A stretch of DNA of 64,000 nucleotides from Burkholderiales bacterium (GTDB lineage: Bacteria; Pseudomonadota; Gammaproteobacteria; Burkholderiales; SG8-41). The notes below the pieces were generated by a model that worked only from the letters and a program-made list of their open reading frames with translations, made no database searches and was not told where the DNA came from. The stretch covers positions 1 through 64,000 of the forward strand of contig JAIETP010000006.1 of assembly GCA_019744975.1 (NCBI GenBank), in the 5' to 3' direction. This document shows, piece after piece, positions 9,181-17,674 of this stretch (position 1 is its first letter; every line of letters starts with the position of its first letter). The translations under genes were made by a program, and so were the position numbers.

Positions 9181-9291
9181 AATGACGCAAACTATCGGAA
9201 ATTCCATAGATAATGACAAAAACATGCCTCTGCTCGGTTGGCAGATTCGGCTGTCATGTTTTTGGAACAACTCAACGGGCGGGCGGCGATG
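9181..9291 (+). CDS. Possible small ORF upstream of ppx (36 codons)
   Basis: ATG at 9181 opens a 36-residue frame (MTQTIGNSIDNDKNMPLL...) in the 205-bp gap between phoU and ppx. A GGCAGG stretch precedes it, and a TGGTACACT extended -10-like element sits near 9147. A 10-bp inverted repeat, CAAAAACATG and CATGTTTTTG, lies inside. It has no recognised homologue and may simply be part of the ppx leader. Confidence 0.2.
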
Positions 9292-9310
9292 AAACCAGGA
9301 GCACCCTGAG

Positions 9311-10828
9311 GTGGCCGACCAGTCCACCATCGTCGCCGTTGACCTCGGCTCCAACTCCTTCCATTGCCAGATCGCCCGCGTCACCGGCGACCAGTTTTTC
9401 CCCCTCGATTCACTGCGCGAGCCGGTGCGCCTCGGCGCCGGGCTGGGCAAAGACAAAAAACTCGATGAAGAATCACAGGAACGTGCGCTGGCCTGCCTCG
9501 CGCGTTTCGGCGAACGCCTGCGCGGCCTCGACCGGCACGCCGTGCGCGCCATCGGCACCAACACGCTGCGGGTGGCCAAAAACGCCAAACAATTCCTGCG
9601 CAAGGCGCGCTCCGCGCTGGGTTTCCCCATTGAGGTCGTGGCCGGGCGCGAAGAAGCGCGGCTGATCTATCTCGGCGTCTCGCACAGCCTGCCGGCCTCG
9701 CGCGAAAAACGGCTGGTGGTCGACATCGGCGGCGGTTCCACCGAATGCATCATCGGCAGCGGTTACAAGCCGCTGCGCCTGGAAAGCCTGTACATGGGCT
9801 GCGTGTCGTACAGCCTGCGTTATTTCCGCGACGGCCGCATCACCAAATCGGCGTTCAAGGCCGCGGAACTCGCCGCACGCGCGGAGCTGCAGCCCATGGC
9901 CAGCGGTTATGTCCGCGGCAACTGGAAACACGCCGTCGGCTCTTCGGGCACCGTCCGCGCCCTGGCTGAAATCCTCCAGTTGTGCGGATACACCGACGGG
10001 CCGGTCACGCTGGACGGGCTCGATCAGTTGCGCAGCCAGTTGATCAAGGCCGGCGACATGGAATACATCGAACTTCCCGGCCTGCGCCCGGACCGCCGGC
10101 CGGTGCTCGCCGGCGGTCTGGCCATCCTGCATGCGGTGTTTGACGAATTACGCATCGAGACACTGACACCCGCCACCGGCGCGATGCGCCAGGGCATTCT
10201 CTACGACATGCTCGGCCGCTTCCATAACCACGACATGCGCGACGTCACTGTCGCGCAGTTCATGCGCCGCTATCATGTCGATCCGCGGCAGGCGCGACGC
10301 GTGGGAGCACATGCCGCCGCGCTGTACGAAAAACTCGCCGGCAACAGCATCGATGACGACAGACTGCGCCTGCTCGGCTGGGCCGCCAGACTGCATGAAA
10401 TCGGCATTCCCGTGGCCTACAGCGGGTACCACAAACATGCGGCCTACATCATCAGCAATGCCGACATGCCGGGATTTTCGCGCGAGGAGCAGGAACAACT
10501 GGCGGCCCTGGTGCTGCGCCATCGCCGCTCGCTGAAAAAATCCCTGGAAGAAGCGCCGGAGGAAATCGACATGGCGACCGTACTCGCGCTGCGCCTTGCG
10601 GTGGTGTTATGCCGGGCGCGCCGCGACACCCGCTTTCCGCCGCTGGACATCAAGCTGCAGGGCGATCGTGTACGCCTGACTTTTGACGAATCCTGGCTGG
10701 AAACCAATCCGCTGACAGCGACCGCGCTGCGCGAGGAAATCGACGAGTGGGCGCGGATCGGCCGGGAAATAAAAATCCCCGGGCTCGATGACATAGTACT
10801 GGCGCAGGAACCGGTACTCGCCGAGTAA
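9311..10828 (+). CDS. ppx: Exopolyphosphatase Ppx/GppA family
   Basis: 505 residues, GTG start, beginning AVDLGSNSFHCQIAR. The sugar kinase/HSP70/actin-like nucleotide fold is shown by DLGSNS near the N-terminus, VDIGGGSTECIIG about 130 residues later and the SSGTVRALAE segment. The C-terminal half has the HD-like helical domain of the long Ppx form (HAAALYEKL, LHEIGIPVAYSGYHKHAAYII). It releases phosphate from polyphosphate ends; a ppGpp-related GppA role cannot be excluded from sequence. It converges on sixA, and ppk1, which makes polyphosphate, is 2 kb away. Confidence 0.9.
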   Translation: MADQSTIVAVDLGSNSFHCQIARVTGDQFFPLDSLREPVRLGAGLGKDKKLDEESQERALACLARFGERLRGLDRHAVRAIGTNTLRVAKNAKQFLRKARSALGFPIEVVAGREEARLIYLGVSHSLPASREKRLVVDIGGGSTECIIGSGYKPLRLESLYMGCVSYSLRYFRDGRITKSAFKAAELAARAELQPMASGYVRGNWKHAVGSSGTVRALAEILQLCGYTDGPVTLDGLDQLRSQLIKAGDMEYIELPGLRPDRRPVLAGGLAILHAVFDELRIETLTPATGAMRQGILYDMLGRFHNHDMRDVTVAQFMRRYHVDPRQARRVGAHAAALYEKLAGNSIDDDRLRLLGWAARLHEIGIPVAYSGYHKHAAYIISNADMPGFSREEQEQLAALVLRHRRSLKKSLEEAPEEIDMATVLALRLAVVLCRARRDTRFPPLDIKLQGDRVRLTFDESWLETNPLTATALREEIDEWARIGREIKIPGLDDIVLAQEPVLAE

Positions 10829-10844
10829 ACGTTTTTTGCCGGGA

Positions 10845-11285
10845 CTACAAAATCCCGGGCGTCATCACCGCCTTCACCCGCACGCCGTCGGCGTCACGGG
10901 CCAGCCACCAGATCGCGCCTTTTTTCAGACTCCATGCTGCGGCCTCGCCGGTCAGTGCCAGCGCCGCGACCGCGCCCAGTGTCGGCTGGTGACCGACAAC
11001 GAGGACCGTGCCGGCCCCGTCGGGCCAGCCGGCGACCTTGAGTATCCCCTGGGGTGTCGCGGCAGTGGACAGCGCTTTTTCGATGATGAACTGTTCCGTG
11101 AATGCCGCCGCAGTTTCGCGCGTCCGCGCCGCCGGGCTGACGATGACCCGGCAACCAGCCGGCAGGCGCGCCGCCAGCCATGCCGCCATTTTTTGCGCCT
11201 GCTTGCGGCCTTTGGCGGTTAATCGCCGCGCTTCGTCCGGTACGCCGTCTTCCGCATCGGCATGCCGCCATAAAATCAGCTCCAT
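10845..11285 (-). CDS. sixA: Phosphohistidine phosphatase SixA
   Basis: 146 residues of the histidine phosphatase superfamily. The catalytic RHA motif is at R7-H8 in LILWRHADAED, and the second histidine lies in VVGHQPTLGAVA. SixA-type enzymes remove phosphate from phosphohistidine, for example on phosphorelay or PTS proteins. The ATG at 11285 is chosen because the family starts directly with the first beta strand; the frame extends upstream without similarity. It lies 17 bp after the CYTH-CHAD gene in the same direction, so a ppk1-CHAD-sixA operon is likely. Confidence 0.88.
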   Translation of the reverse strand: MELILWRHADAEDGVPDEARRLTAKGRKQAQKMAAWLAARLPAGCRVIVSPAARTRETAAAFTEQFIIEKALSTAATPQGILKVAGWPDGAGTVLVVGHQPTLGAVAALALTGEAAAWSLKKGAIWWLARDADGVRVKAVMTPGIL

Positions 11286-11302
11286 CCGGGTCCTCGTTCC
11301 AG

Positions 11303-12856
11303 TCACTTCTGCCAGGGACGCGGCGCGGCGCGGAACCGGCGCCAGGCGTTTTGCAGGGCCCTGCGTTCGGCCGCAGCCCGCGCCTCGCACCAGCCGGTCA
11401 CAATGCCGGTCGCCGCGATGAATTCGCGATCGTCCGTGGCTGCGGCGTTGAGCAGCGATTGCACGGCTGCCGCATCATTGATGCGACCGAGTATATCCTG
11501 CAGCAACACCAGCCGGTCGCGCAGCGTGGCCATGCCGCGCTCCGCAAACAGCGTGGCAAAAAATTCCGTCGCATATCGCAGTTGTTTGACGGCAATGCGC
11601 AGGCGGTGCAGTTCGGCGGCCGGGCGCTGTTCAAGGCGGCGCCCGCGCTTCAATACCCGCGCATGGCGCGCGGCGAGGATCTGCACGGCGCAGTCACGCA
11701 CCGGCTGTTGCCAGGCCGCATTGCCGTCGCCGCCGAGGGCTGCCAGCCAGCCACTCAGCGCGATCATCGATTCATTGTAAGTATTTGATTTAATTGATTT
11801 TTTTGACTTGGCGCGGGCGGCCTGCCAACGCCGGCGGCACAGCGCTTCAAAGCGGTCGGCGGCGACATGTGCGGCCAGCGCCGGACGCACCATGGGCAGG
11901 GTTTCGGTGACAAACACATCCCAGTCGCGCGCCGGCCCCAGCGCGCCGGCCATCGCGCGCAAGGCCGCGGCCTGCGGCGCAGCCGCATCCCCCAGCATTT
12001 CACGGAACAGACTGAAGGCCGAGCGCAGGCGACGGATGCCGACACGCATCTGGTGCAGATATTCGGGATTGTCCGAGCCCAGCACACCGCGTTCATTGGC
12101 ATGCACCTGCGCCAGCGTGGCCGCTGCGATCGCGAGAAAACCCTGTCCGGCCGTCATGTCGCGGACCAGCGCCAGCGGCACCGCTTTTGCCGGCGCCGTG
12201 CCGGCGCCGCAAAACAAGGCATAACCGCGCTCCGCCTTGGATTGATGTTCGAGCGCCAGCGGCACGACCTCTGCGAGTTGTTGCGCCAGATCGAACAGCG
12301 CGGTGACCGGCCCCCTTTTCAGTTCCAGCTCGATCTCGCAGACCTGCTGACGACGGCGTCCGCTGCGAATGAAGCCGCGGTCGATCGCCACCTCGACCAG
12401 CACACCGGGCACGGGTTCAAGCAGGCGCAGGGAACGCGTGATTTCGGTGTGCAGCACCGGCAGCAGCGACTCCACGATTTTTTTCGACTTCAGTATTCTG
12501 GTGACCGGATGCCGCGGCAGCAGCGACAGATCCGGATGCCGGTCGTTGAGCGTGGTCTCGATCTCCAGCCGCTGATGTACGCCGGAAGCCGTCGATCCGC
12601 CGCCCTTCACCGCCTGCACCCAGCGCCGGCCCTCGCGGCGCACACGCAGCGCAATGTGCCGCCGTGACAAGTCCAGCGTCGGCGTGTCGAAATACGTGGC
12701 GGCCAGTTTGCGGGTGGCCATCCTGCTCGCCGGCGCCAACAGCGGCAGCGCCAGCACCTCGCGCAAGTGTTTCGGCGGGAAACGCAGCTTGAGTTCGATT
12801 TCGGTCGCGACCGCGGTATCGCCGGTTTTGCGCCGGCCGCCGGCGCTGCCGCTCAT
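11303..12856 (-). CDS. CYTH and CHAD domain protein (polyphosphate-associated)
   Basis: 517 residues from an ATG whose bases overlap the ppk1 stop (ATGA, 12853-12856). The N-terminal CYTH domain shows the ExExK signature at E19, E21 and K23 and acts on triphosphate or inorganic polyphosphate in known members. The C-terminal CHAD domain, with conserved histidines such as LHQMRVGIRRLRSA and LHRLRIAVKQLRYA, binds polyphosphate. A 12-residue Ser/Lys/Asn-rich stretch (KKSIKSNTYNES) in the middle of CHAD is encoded by an AT-rich repeat that elsewhere lies between genes. Position next to ppk1, ppx and phoU supports a polyphosphate role. Confidence 0.88.
   Translation of the reverse strand: MSGSAGGRRKTGDTAVATEIELKLRFPPKHLREVLALPLLAPASRMATRKLAATYFDTPTLDLSRRHIALRVRREGRRWVQAVKGGGSTASGVHQRLEIETTLNDRHPDLSLLPRHPVTRILKSKKIVESLLPVLHTEITRSLRLLEPVPGVLVEVAIDRGFIRSGRRRQQVCEIELELKRGPVTALFDLAQQLAEVVPLALEHQSKAERGYALFCGAGTAPAKAVPLALVRDMTAGQGFLAIAAATLAQVHANERGVLGSDNPEYLHQMRVGIRRLRSAFSLFREMLGDAAAPQAAALRAMAGALGPARDWDVFVTETLPMVRPALAAHVAADRFEALCRRRWQAARAKSKKSIKSNTYNESMIALSGWLAALGGDGNAAWQQPVRDCAVQILAARHARVLKRGRRLEQRPAAELHRLRIAVKQLRYATEFFATLFAERGMATLRDRLVLLQDILGRINDAAAVQSLLNAAATDDREFIAATGIVTGWCEARAAAERRALQNAWRRFRAAPRPWQK
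11771..11805 (-). repeat. AT-rich interspersed motif, copy c, inside a coding frame
   Basis: Minus strand AAATCAATTAAATCAAATAC then TTACAATG. It matches the intergenic copies but lies in frame within the CHAD domain, where it encodes KKSIKSNTYNE. The AT content contrasts sharply with the flanking GC-rich codons. Confidence 0.6.
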
Positions 12857-14964
12857 GCGCCCGGCTTGCGGGCGAGCAGATCCAGCAACTGCTCCTGGGC
12901 GATGGCCGGTTTTGCACGTCCCGGGACCCGGCAGACGTACTGGCCGTCCTCGCCCATCATCCACGCCTGTGTGTTGTCTTCGAGATACGACAGCAGCCCT
13001 TCGGCAATCACCCGCTGCTTGAGTTCCGGATCCAGTATCGGGAAGCACACTTCGACACGACCGAAGAAATTGCGGTCCATCCAGTCCGCGCTGGACAGGA
13101 AAACGTCCTCGGCGCCGTCATTGTGGAAATGAAACACGCGGGTGTGTTCCAGAAAACGGCCGATGATCGAGCGCACGCGGATATTCTCCGAAAGGCCGGG
13201 AACCCCGGGGCGCAGCGCACATACCCCGCGCACGATCAGGTCAATCTGCACGCCCGCCTGCGACGCCAGGTACAAGGCGCCGACGACGTCCGACTCGAGC
13301 AGCGCATTCATCTTGGCGATGATCTGCCCTTTGCGCCCGGCCTTGGCGATCGCCGTTTCGTTCTCGATGGCGCGGATCATTTCCTTGTGCAGCGTGAACG
13401 GCGACTGGCGCAGATGGCGCAGCTTGGTGGCGCGGCCCAACCCGGTCAGCTGCATGAAGATGTCGGCAACGTCATTGCCGATGTCCTCGTTGCTGGTGAA
13501 CAGGCCGAAATCGGTGTAGAGGCGCGCGGTGCGCGGATGATAGTTGCCGGTCGACAGGTGTACATAACGGTGCAGCCCTTCACCCTCGCGGCGTACCACC
13601 ATCAGCATCTTGGCGTGGGTCTTGTGGCCGACCACGCCATAAACAACGTGCGCGCCGACCTCCTCCAGCCGCTGCGCCCAGTTGATGTTCGCTTCCTCAT
13701 CGAAACGCGCCATCAGCTCAAGCACCACGGTCACTTCCTTGCCGCTGCGCGCGGCGCTGATCAACACTTCCATCAGTTCCGATTCGGCGCCGGTACGGTA
13801 CACCGTCATCTTGATCGCCGCCACCGCCGGATCACGGGCCGCCTGCTGCAGGAACACGATCACCGGCTGAAAGGACTGGAAGGGGTGGTGCAGCAAGACA
13901 TCGCGGGCGCGGATCGCGGCGAACATGTCGCCCGGCTGCTCAAGAAGTTTCGGCAAACCGGGGCGGAACTGCGGAAATTTCAGTTCGGGGCGGTCAACCC
14001 AGTCGGGCACGCTGATCACGCGCGCAAGATTCACCGGGCCGTCAACACGATAGAGATCCTCCTCGTCGAGCATGAACTGGCGCAGCAGGAAGTTCGAAAT
14101 GTGCTGCGAACAGTTGTCGGTCACCTCCAGCCGCACCTCGTCGCCGAAATGGCGATGCGGCAATTCGCCGCGCAGGGCGGTGCGCAGGTCCTTGACCTCC
14201 TCCTCGTCGACAAAGAGATCGCTGTTGCGCGTCAGGCGGAACTGGTAACAGCCGAGCACCTTCATGCCGGTAAAGAGTTCGCCGACATGTTCGTGCAGGA
14301 CCGATGATAGGAATACAAAATCGTACTCCGCCCCGGCGACTTCCTGCGGCAGCCGGATCACCCGCGGCAACACCCGCGGCGCCTGCACAATCGCGATGCC
14401 TGAATTGCGGCCGAAAGCGTCCTTGCCTTCGAGCTCGACGGCAAAATTCAGGCTCTTGTTGAGCACGCGCGGGAAGGGATGCGCCGGATCGAGGCCGATC
14501 GGCGTCAGCACCGGCATCACCTCGCGCAGGAAGTAACTCCTGACCCAGTCCGCCTGCTGCGGCGTGAACCCGCTGCGGCGCAGGAAGCGGATGCCCGCCT
14601 GCTCCAACCCGGGCAGGACCTCCTCGTTCAGCAACTGGTACTGGCGGGCGACCAGTTCATGGGCTTCACGCGCCACCTGCCGGTAGACCTGGTCGGCGCG
14701 CATCTGGTCGGGGTAGATCGGGGCCGAGCCGGCTTCAATCTCGGCCTGCAGGCCGGCGACGCGAACTTCGAAAAACTCGTCGAGATTGCTGCTGACGATG
14801 CACAGGAAACGCAGGCGTTCGAGCAGCGGATGCGCGCGGTTTTCGGCCTGCGCCAGCACACGCCGGTTGAAGGACAGCAGTCCCAGTTCGCGGTTGAGAT
14901 AGAACTCCGGCGCAAAACCCGCTTTGCCGGGAGCGCGGCGCGGCCGGCGTGCGGCGGCATTCAT
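12853..14964 (-). CDS. ppk1: Polyphosphate kinase 1
   Basis: 703 residues; reversibly transfers the gamma phosphate of ATP onto a growing polyphosphate chain. The N, H and two phospholipase D-like C domains are all present. H450 in the HAKM motif corresponds to the autophosphorylated histidine of E. coli PPK, and the segment STGNYHPRTARLYTDFG and the FHFHNDG and SSADWMDRN motifs of the C domains are intact. It heads an apparent operon with the CYTH-CHAD protein (4-bp overlap) and sixA. Confidence 0.96.
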   Translation of the reverse strand: MNAAARRPRRAPGKAGFAPEFYLNRELGLLSFNRRVLAQAENRAHPLLERLRFLCIVSSNLDEFFEVRVAGLQAEIEAGSAPIYPDQMRADQVYRQVAREAHELVARQYQLLNEEVLPGLEQAGIRFLRRSGFTPQQADWVRSYFLREVMPVLTPIGLDPAHPFPRVLNKSLNFAVELEGKDAFGRNSGIAIVQAPRVLPRVIRLPQEVAGAEYDFVFLSSVLHEHVGELFTGMKVLGCYQFRLTRNSDLFVDEEEVKDLRTALRGELPHRHFGDEVRLEVTDNCSQHISNFLLRQFMLDEEDLYRVDGPVNLARVISVPDWVDRPELKFPQFRPGLPKLLEQPGDMFAAIRARDVLLHHPFQSFQPVIVFLQQAARDPAVAAIKMTVYRTGAESELMEVLISAARSGKEVTVVLELMARFDEEANINWAQRLEEVGAHVVYGVVGHKTHAKMLMVVRREGEGLHRYVHLSTGNYHPRTARLYTDFGLFTSNEDIGNDVADIFMQLTGLGRATKLRHLRQSPFTLHKEMIRAIENETAIAKAGRKGQIIAKMNALLESDVVGALYLASQAGVQIDLIVRGVCALRPGVPGLSENIRVRSIIGRFLEHTRVFHFHNDGAEDVFLSSADWMDRNFFGRVEVCFPILDPELKQRVIAEGLLSYLEDNTQAWMMGEDGQYVCRVPGRAKPAIAQEQLLDLLARKPGA

Positions 14965-15000
14965 GACAATGAGGCGCCGGGCGTGTCGCCGGAGTGGGTA

Positions 15001-15273
15001 TTACTTCGGTGGCGGCACATAACCGGCAGCGGCATCCGCGCCGCCGCCGAAAAAGTGCCGGTCCATCTGCTGCGCAAGGTAATCACGGGCTTTTTTGTCT
15101 GCCAGGTTGAGCCGGTTCTCGTTCACCAGCATTTTTTGCTGCTCCAGCCACTGCTTCCAGGCTTCCTTGGACACGTTTTCGAATATTCGTTTGCCCAGTT
15201 CACCGGGGTACGGCGGGAAATCCAGGCCTTCGGCCTCACGTTTGAGTTTTACACACTGCACCTGGCGCGCCAT
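15001..15273 (-). CDS. yggX: Fe(2+)-trafficking/oxidative damage protection protein YggX
   Basis: 90 residues starting [10 protein letters not shown], with the conserved [21 protein letters not shown] block and the cysteine at position 7. YggX proteins protect Fe-S clusters and are linked to iron handling under oxidative stress. The frame extends 23 codons upstream but only the internal ATG at 15273 matches the family start. It lies between argA and ppk1 on the same strand. Confidence 0.92.
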   Translation of the reverse strand: MARQVQCVKLKREAEGLDFPPYPGELGKRIFENVSKEAWKQWLEQQKMLVNENRLNLADKKARDYLAQQMDRHFFGGGADAAAGYVPPPK

Positions 15274-15338
15274 GTCATTTCTCCACAATAAGACATTCAT
15301 GTTAACGAATTGTGACAGCGGCCCCGCCTGGCCGCCTC

Positions 15339-16703
15339 TCACAGTTTTTTGATCAGAACCACCGAACGGCGATGGTAGTTGTACAGTTCCTTCTTTTTCT
15401 GCGGCAGCGCGCTGACATCGGTCTCGATGAAACCACGCTCGACGAACCAGTGTTCGGCGCGCGTGGTCAGCACGAACAACTGCTTCAGCCTCAATCCGCG
15501 CGCGCGTTTTTCGATCGCTTCCAGCAGCCGCTCGCCGGCGCCCCGGCCGCGGAAATCCGGATGCACCGCAAGGCCTGCGAGCTCCCCGGAGCGCTCATCC
15601 GAAAAAGGGTACAGGGCCGCGCAGCCGATGATCAGCCGGTCGTGCTCGAGCACCCAGAAACGGTCGATTTCCATTTCGAGCAAATCGCGGTTGCGTTTGA
15701 CCAGGATGCCTTCGGCCTCCAGCGGCTCGATCAGGCCGAGGATGCCGCCGATGTCATCGATTTTCGCATGGCGCAAGGTTTCCAGTGGGTCCGGCGTCAC
15801 CAGCGTACCGACGCCCTTGTGCGTAAACAGCTCCAGCAACAGGCTGTCGTCAAGATGCCCGGAAATCAGGTGGGACCGTCCCACACCCTGTTCGCAGGCG
15901 CGCACCGCCGCCGGCAGATAGGTCTGCATCTCTTCCGGCGCCACCCGGCCCCGCGTCAGCAAGGCCCGCGCTTCGCGCACCGTCAGCTCGCGCAGCAGTT
16001 CGCCGCGGCGTCCGGTCACCCCGGCTGACTCCATCAGGAAAATCAGCTTGTCCGCCTTCAGCGCCACCGCGGTCGCCGCGGCGACGTCGCCCAGCGCCAG
16101 ATTGAACACTTCACCGGTCGGCGAATAGCCCAGCGGCGAAATGACCACCAGTTCGTCGTCTTTCAGCCGCCGCTCAATGGCCAGCGCGTCAACCTTGCGC
16201 ACTTCGCCGGTATGCATCAGATCCACACCATCAACGACACCAATCGGCCGCGCCGTGACGAAATTACCGCTGGCCACGCGGATATCGGCGCCGGCCATCG
16301 GCGAATTGGGCAGCCCCATCGACAGCAGCGCCTCGATCTGCACCCGCAAGGTGCCGGCAACCTCCATCGCCGCTTCCAGCGCGGCGGCATCGGTGATGCG
16401 CAGTTTCTCGGCAAAACGGCTGCGGACTTTCTGCGTTTTCAGTTTGGCTTCGATCTGTCGCCGCGAACCATGCACCAGCACCAGCTTGACGCCCAGCGCG
16501 GCGAGCAGGTTCAGGTCGTGGGTCAGGTGGAAAAACCGCCCGTCGGCGACCACCTCGCCGCCAAAGGCGATGACGAACACCTTGCCGCGGAAGGCGTGGA
16601 TATAAGGCGCGACGGACTGGAACCAGTCGATAAAGCGGTCCTGCGCTGACAGGCGTGGCCGCGTGCCGGCAGGCAGTTTCTGCGTTTCCTGGGCGGCGGG
16701 CAC
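15339..16703 (-). CDS. argA: Amino-acid N-acetyltransferase (N-acetylglutamate synthase)
   Basis: Acetylates glutamate with acetyl-CoA to begin arginine synthesis. The N-terminal amino acid kinase-like regulatory domain ([31 protein letters not shown]) is followed by a C-terminal GNAT domain with the acetyl-CoA loop [14 protein letters not shown]. From the GTG at 16703 it has 454 residues, against 443 for E. coli ArgA. No ATG precedes the conserved region. An ATT at 16724 sits 7 bp after a good AGGAAA site and could be the real start, which would be an unusual initiation codon. Feedback control by arginine is expected from the family. Confidence 0.9.
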   Translation of the reverse strand: MPAAQETQKLPAGTRPRLSAQDRFIDWFQSVAPYIHAFRGKVFVIAFGGEVVADGRFFHLTHDLNLLAALGVKLVLVHGSRRQIEAKLKTQKVRSRFAEKLRITDAAALEAAMEVAGTLRVQIEALLSMGLPNSPMAGADIRVASGNFVTARPIGVVDGVDLMHTGEVRKVDALAIERRLKDDELVVISPLGYSPTGEVFNLALGDVAAATAVALKADKLIFLMESAGVTGRRGELLRELTVREARALLTRGRVAPEEMQTYLPAAVRACEQGVGRSHLISGHLDDSLLLELFTHKGVGTLVTPDPLETLRHAKIDDIGGILGLIEPLEAEGILVKRNRDLLEMEIDRFWVLEHDRLIIGCAALYPFSDERSGELAGLAVHPDFRGRGAGERLLEAIEKRARGLRLKQLFVLTTRAEHWFVERGFIETDVSALPQKKKELYNYHRRSVVLIKKL

Positions 16704-16800
16704 TTTTTTATTTACGGTGGAAATGGCGATTTCCTTTCTGCTGCAGAATGAGCCGTTGAAATTGATGGTATGCGAGAACCCACTGTGGCGAAAGTCGCCG

Positions 16801-17529
16801 CTAGAAATCCCCCCACAGGGTCTGCATCGCCGCCAGCAAGGCCACCGCCGCGGTTTCGGTACGCAACACCCGGGGCCCCAGCCGCAAGGGCAGGAATCCG
16901 GCGCGCCCGGCGTCATCGGCCTCCACCGCGGTCAGTCCTCCCTCGGGGCCGGCCAGCACCGTCACCACGCCGGAAGGCCGCGGCAATTCGCGCAGCCCCG
17001 TCGCGGCGCCCGGCGCCAGCAGCAGACGCAGGCCATCCGTCTCGGCCGGCTGCTCCAGCCAGTCGCGCAGCGACAACAATGGTCGCACCTCGGGCACATG
17101 ATTACGTCCGCATTGCTCGCAGGCAGCCACCACCACGCCCTGCCAGTGCAACAGGCGTTTGGCGGCACGTTCGCCGGACAGGCGCACGACACAACGCTCG
17201 CTCAGCAGCGGCTGCACCGTATTCACACCGAGTTCCACCGCTTTTTGTATCGTGTAATCCATGCGCTCACCGCTGGACACCGCCTGCGCCAGCGTCACCT
17301 GCAGCGGCGACTCGCGGTCTTCACTGCGGCTGCCACTGACACGTACGCTCACCGCGCCGCGCGCAATAGTTGTGATCACCGCGTCATGCACGGTGCCGCG
17401 CCCGTCGAACAGCAGCACCGGATCTCCGGGCGCGAGACGCAGCACATGCAACACGTGATGCGCCTTCAAGTCCGGCAGCCGGCATTCGCCATGATCCGGG
17501 ATGGCTTCCGGAAAATATATTCTGGTCAA
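16801..17529 (-). CDS. rsmE: 16S rRNA (uracil(1498)-N(3))-methyltransferase
   Basis: 242 residues of the SPOUT superfamily, methylating U1498 in the 30S decoding region. The C-terminal knot motifs are clear: LLLAPGAATGLREL, VTVLAGPEGGLTAVE and LGPRVLRTETAAVALLA. The N-terminal PUA-like domain precedes them. The gene is followed 71 bp later by the argA reading region; the argA frame is open back into rsmE, but that part has no similarity. Confidence 0.93.
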   Translation of the reverse strand: MTRIYFPEAIPDHGECRLPDLKAHHVLHVLRLAPGDPVLLFDGRGTVHDAVITTIARGAVSVRVSGSRSEDRESPLQVTLAQAVSSGERMDYTIQKAVELGVNTVQPLLSERCVVRLSGERAAKRLLHWQGVVVAACEQCGRNHVPEVRPLLSLRDWLEQPAETDGLRLLLAPGAATGLRELPRPSGVVTVLAGPEGGLTAVEADDAGRAGFLPLRLGPRVLRTETAAVALLAAMQTLWGDF

Positions 17530-17674
17530 TGGCTTAGCCTTGATTTTCGAGCGTCAAATTATGCCATATCGTATGCCCGCGGGTCGGGAGGCGTGACCGC
17601 GTCGCCATGCAGCCCGGGTATACAATTGCGCTTTTTCCGGAACGCCATCCGGCATTCCGGCAGGGAGATTCCGT
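17530..17674. promoter_or_regulatory. Divergent rsmE/trkA intergenic region
   Basis: 145 bp between divergent starts. It should hold both promoters. A TATACAATTG stretch near 17619 could supply a -10 for trkA. A CAGGGAGATT ribosome binding site precedes the TTG start of trkA. Nothing else was recognised. Confidence 0.3.

Noticed and set aside
9213-9260. A PhoB box candidate (CTGTCAT then AT-rich) before ppx.
   Set aside because: Only one half-site matches; the second 7-bp repeat is too different.
10829-10860. A terminator between ppx and sixA from the CCGGGA/TCCCGG hairpin.
   Set aside because: The stem overlaps the sixA end and lacks a T-run in either direction.
13123-14307. A 394-codon plus-strand frame opposite ppk1.
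   Set aside because: Shadow of the highly conserved ppk1; no domain seen.
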